Of a stretch of DNA of 8,551 nt, positions 6,363 to 8,551 are shown piece by piece. Below the pieces are notes generated by a model that saw only the letters and a program-made list of their open reading frames with translations, was not told the DNA's origin and did not search any database. The position numbers were made by a program, and so were the translations under genes. The stretch spans positions 2,537-11,087 of the forward strand of contig CAMYNE010000057.1 in the NCBI GenBank assembly GCA_947259675.1, written 5' to 3'. The DNA comes from an uncultured Pirellulaceae bacterium (GTDB lineage: Bacteria; Planctomycetota; Planctomycetia; Pirellulales; Pirellulaceae). Numbering within the stretch: the first letter of the stretch is position 1; the number at the start of each line of letters is the position of its first letter.

Positions 6363-7433
6363 ATGACTCAATCGGAACAACCAAAAGAACTTTCTGACAG
6401 CGCTGATCACGGCAAGAAGAAATGGTTTCCGATTCGAGGAAAGATCAGCATACTCAGTTCGATCGTGCTTGGTGCAATGTGCGTTTTGATGGTTAGCGGG
6501 CTCTGGTGGTTCGTTACGCTGGGCGAGGAGGCCGAATCGCGGATTGTCAGCCCGCAGGCGCTTCCCAGTCCGAGCGAAACATTTGAGACGTTCGGCGAGC
6601 TTTGGTTTGAACGTAAACTGACGCGCAACACACTGACCACGCTTAAACGCGTAGCGACGGGATTTGGATTGGCAGCGTTGGTCGGGATCCCAATCGGCGT
6701 TTTGGCAGGATGTTTTCCTCCCGTCAAAGCTTTTATGACGCCGTTGATTTTATTTGGACGCAATATCCCGATCGCTGCATTGGTGCCGCTGACATTTTTC
6801 TTTTTCGGAATCGGTGATCCTCAAAAGTTCATGTTCATCTTCCTGGCGTGTGTCGCGTTCGTGATTTCCGATACCGCAAGCGCGGTCGCGAATATTGGAC
6901 AACAGTATATCGATACGGCGTATACGGTCGGAGCAAGCCGATGGCAGCTGATCATCAAGGTCCTCGTTCCTCTGGCATTGCCCTCCGTGTTTGATTCAAT
7001 GCGACTGCTGTTTGGATTGGCGTTTGGGTACATCATGCTGGCCGAAACAATCAAACTGGGAAATGAAACCGGCGGCCTGGGAAACCTGATCCTGACGTCG
7101 CAGCGAATTGGACCGCGTGCCCACATCTACTTGATCATTTTGATCATTCCGATCGTTGCCTTCATGATCGACCGGTTTCTGTACTGGATTCAACGCGGGT
7201 TGTTTCCTTACAAGTACGGCGGCCACGGACGCCTATTGAAAATCATGCGTTGGTTGATTCATCGCTGGGGCGATTTGAAGGGACTGATGTTTCGGCCCAA
7301 GCCTCCGTTTGACCAACTCGTAGTAGCCGCCGCCAGCAGCAATGCGGCTTCCGAATCGGTGATTAATCAAGAGGCGCAGGACACACCAAATCGTCAAACG
7401 AAAAAAGACGGAGAAGCGGAGTGGCGCCCGTGA
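6363..7433 (+). CDS. ABC transporter permease, NitT/TauT (SsuC/TauC) type
   Basis: Encodes 356 residues, beginning with a polar stretch of about 25 residues. About six membrane segments are evident: about 27-52, 99-117, 123-150, 155-175, 213-233 and 255-276. The EAA-type loop that couples to the ATPase is present (DTAYTVGASRWQ at 184-195, Gly190, ending LALPS with Pro207). These features assign it to the BPD_transp_1 permeases of the aliphatic-sulfonate/taurine/nitrate group. Usual length is about 250-280; here a C-terminal extension (about 280-356) adds an amphipathic, basic region (RLLKIMRWLIHRWGDLKG) and then an Ala/Ser-rich polar tail, probably cytoplasmic. The start ATG lacks a clear ribosome site, which suggests coupled or leaderless-type initiation in the operon. 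It lies 47 bp after the receptor gene and overlaps the ATPase gene at its stop, so these three gene products form one transporter. Confidence 0.92.
   Translation: MTQSEQPKELSDSADHGKKKWFPIRGKISILSSIVLGAMCVLMVSGLWWFVTLGEEAESRIVSPQALPSPSETFETFGELWFERKLTRNTLTTLKRVATGFGLAALVGIPIGVLAGCFPPVKAFMTPLILFGRNIPIAALVPLTFFFFGIGDPQKFMFIFLACVAFVISDTASAVANIGQQYIDTAYTVGASRWQLIIKVLVPLALPSVFDSMRLLFGLAFGYIMLAETIKLGNETGGLGNLILTSQRIGPRAHIYLIILIIPIVAFMIDRFLYWIQRGLFPYKYGGHGRLLKIMRWLIHRWGDLKGLMFRPKPPFDQLVVAAASSNAASESVINQEAQDTPNRQTKKDGEAEWRP
7410..7421 (+). promoter_or_regulatory. Double GGAG ribosome site for the ABC ATPase
   Basis: Two GGAG motifs occur inside the end of the permease gene: 7410-7413, 7 nt before GTG 7421, and 7418-7421, 8 nt before GTG 7430. 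Both starts are in frame. GTG 7430 gives the classic GTGA start-stop overlap with the permease stop and is slightly preferred. Confidence 0.5.
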
Positions 7434-8374
7434 GCGATTCAAAACCCAAACCGAAGACGACGAATCCCGATCAAAAGACCTCGAAACGTCCGGACTTCGA
7501 ATCCTCAAACGCACAGATCGGCGTTGGCAAGATCGTGTCCCGACCCGGAAAGGACTCCGAAGTCCCCCGGAAAACGTCTTCGCCCCCAGTCGTCGAATTC
7601 AAGAACGTCACGAAGACTTACAACGCGGGTAAACCGAACGCGTTTACGGCGATCAAGGAAGTCTCGTTTGTGGTCAGCGACAAACCAGGGGTCGGCGAAT
7701 TCGTTGGCGTTCTCGGTCCCAGTGGATGCGGCAAAAGTACGATTCTCAAATTGATCGCGGGTTTGGAACCTCAACATCCGCCAACATCGGGAGTGGTTGC
7801 GTTTTTGGGGAAATCCGTATTCGGTCCCGGTGCCGATCGCGGGATGGTATTTCAGGATTATACGAGTTTCGATCATCGAACTGTGTTGGATAACATTACA
7901 TTCGGGCTGGAATGCCATGGAGTTCCGCGAAAAATTCGCGATGAAATGGGGCGACATTGGATTGAACAAGTTGGTTTGGACGTCAAAGGGGACCAAAACA
8001 AATACCCGCATGAATTGTCCGGTGGAATGCGTCAGCGAGTTGCGATTGCCCGTAGTTTGATCCTCAGGCCGCGAGTGATCTTGATGGATGAACCATTCGG
8101 TGCGTTGGATCCGCAAACTCGATTGAATATGCAGGACTTGTTGGTTGACTTGTGGCGGAAAGTTCAGGCCAGCGTCTTTTTCGTGACGCACTCGATCGAG
8201 GAAGCGGTCTACCTGGGCGATCGGGTCTTTGTGCTGAGCAGTTCCCCCGGTACTTTGGCCCGTGAGATCGAAGTGGAATCGCCCGATCGGCCGGCAGCCG
8301 AAATGCAACGTGAACAACGATTTCAAGACACGGTATACTATATTCGTGACTTGATTGCGGCCGAGGAAGCCTAA
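7430..8374 (+). CDS. ABC transporter ATP-binding protein, NitT/TauT (SsuB/TauB) type
   Basis: Encodes 314 residues from GTG 7430; GTG 7421 is an alternative that adds three. The ABC domain starts near residue 54 and has all functional motifs: A-loop Tyr64, Walker A GPSGCGKST (96-104), Q-loop Gln142, signature LSGGMRQR (196-203), Walker B ILMDEP with Asp220 and catalytic Glu221, D-loop ALD, and switch His254. The catalytic set is intact, so it should hydrolyse ATP. Sequence style (MDEPFGALDPQTR, FFVTHSIEEAVYLGDRV) fits the nitrate/sulfonate/taurine importers. The first 53 residues are a basic, Lys/Pro/Ser/Thr-rich, probably disordered extension not usual in this family (normal length about 250-270). 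It overlaps the permease gene by 4 bp and energises it from the cytoplasmic side. Confidence 0.95.
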   Translation: MSDSKPKPKTTNPDQKTSKRPDFESSNAQIGVGKIVSRPGKDSEVPRKTSSPPVVEFKNVTKTYNAGKPNAFTAIKEVSFVVSDKPGVGEFVGVLGPSGCGKSTILKLIAGLEPQHPPTSGVVAFLGKSVFGPGADRGMVFQDYTSFDHRTVLDNITFGLECHGVPRKIRDEMGRHWIEQVGLDVKGDQNKYPHELSGGMRQRVAIARSLILRPRVILMDEPFGALDPQTRLNMQDLLVDLWRKVQASVFFVTHSIEEAVYLGDRVFVLSSSPGTLAREIEVESPDRPAAEMQREQRFQDTVYYIRDLIAAEEA

Positions 8375-8393
8375 CCCAGATAGATTTGCGATT

Positions 8394-8551
8394 GTGCTGA
8401 ACTACATCAAAACTGCTTTTATGTACCCGTGGAACTTGCTGGTGTTTGCTGGCGGGATGGGGTTTGCATTGCTTAGTGGCAGGCCTGATATTGCGATGCC
8501 GTTGGTGTTGGCCGGAGAAGCTGCTTATTTGGGAATGCTGGGCACGCATCC
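8394..8551 (+). CDS. Hydrophobic protein, 3'-truncated by window end
   Basis: A frame opening at GTG 8394, 19 bp after the ATPase stop, stays open to the last base (52 full codons). It begins MLNYIKTAFMYPWNLL (GTG read as Met) and continues LVFAGGMGFALLSGRPDIAM, then a hydrophobic PLVLAGEAAYLGML stretch. Two membrane-inserting hydrophobic segments (about residues 13-28 and 34-48) separated by a short SGRPD turn are visible. The coding sense is supported by this two-helix pattern and by its place in the same-strand series. I do not recognise a named family; it looks like a conserved planctomycete membrane protein. ATG codons further in (8421, 8457) are possible alternative starts, but the N-terminal residues read naturally as part of the protein. 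It is probably the next gene of the operon. Confidence 0.65.
   Translation, partial: MLNYIKTAFMYPWNLLVFAGGMGFALLSGRPDIAMPLVLAGEAAYLGMLGTH

Noticed and set aside
7131..7148. Direct repeat of TTGATCATT with internal palindromes
   Set aside because: It encodes LIILII in a membrane segment of the permease; codon repetition explains it.
7505..8326. A 273-codon minus-strand open frame
   Set aside because: It is entirely antisense to the ABC ATPase, whose complete motif set proves the plus-strand reading; the minus-strand translation has no recognisable feature.

Overview
The window looks like chromosomal DNA from a planctomycete, probably of the Pirellulaceae/Rhodopirellula type. This is inferred from moderate GC content, a Gfo/Idh/MocA oxidoreductase with features common in that group (VSTPDHWHA, GKDVYCEKPLA, a C-terminal GRTIKWDP segment), and loosely spaced co-directional genes. 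No database search was possible. All convincing genes lie on the + strand. No RNA gene, insertion sequence or CRISPR array was seen.

Layout: (1) Positions 1-1068 hold the 3' part of a Gfo/Idh/MocA-type oxidoreductase whose start lies before the window. (2) Positions 1069-1479 are a 411-bp gap with two degenerate tandem hairpins, a second hairpin in the probable leader, a weak promoter-like pair and a doubtful 45-codon frame. (3) Positions 1480-8374 hold six co-directional genes with gaps of 47-65 bp or a 4-bp overlap, so probably one operon: a PspA/IM30 (ESCRT-III superfamily) protein, a large AAA+ ATPase, a 96-residue helical protein that looks TerB-like, a membrane-anchored NitT/TauT-type substrate-binding protein fused to an OmpA-like peptidoglycan-binding domain, an ABC permease and an ABC ATPase. 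(4) From 8394 a seventh reading frame begins 19 bp downstream. It encodes a hydrophobic protein and runs off the window.

The interesting part is the combination. A membrane-remodelling PspA protein is paired with an AAA+ ATPase that could act on it, loosely as Vps4 acts on ESCRT-III. Both are coupled to an ABC importer-like complex whose solute receptor appears tied at one end to the inner membrane and at the other to peptidoglycan. The working hypothesis is an envelope-maintenance or envelope-stress machine rather than, or besides, a plain nutrient importer. Each family assignment rests on motifs visible in the sequence; the joint function is inference. Associations of PspA with ATPases are already known from comparative genomics of Psp systems, so the novelty lies mainly in the receptor-OmpA fusion and the whole seven-gene arrangement.
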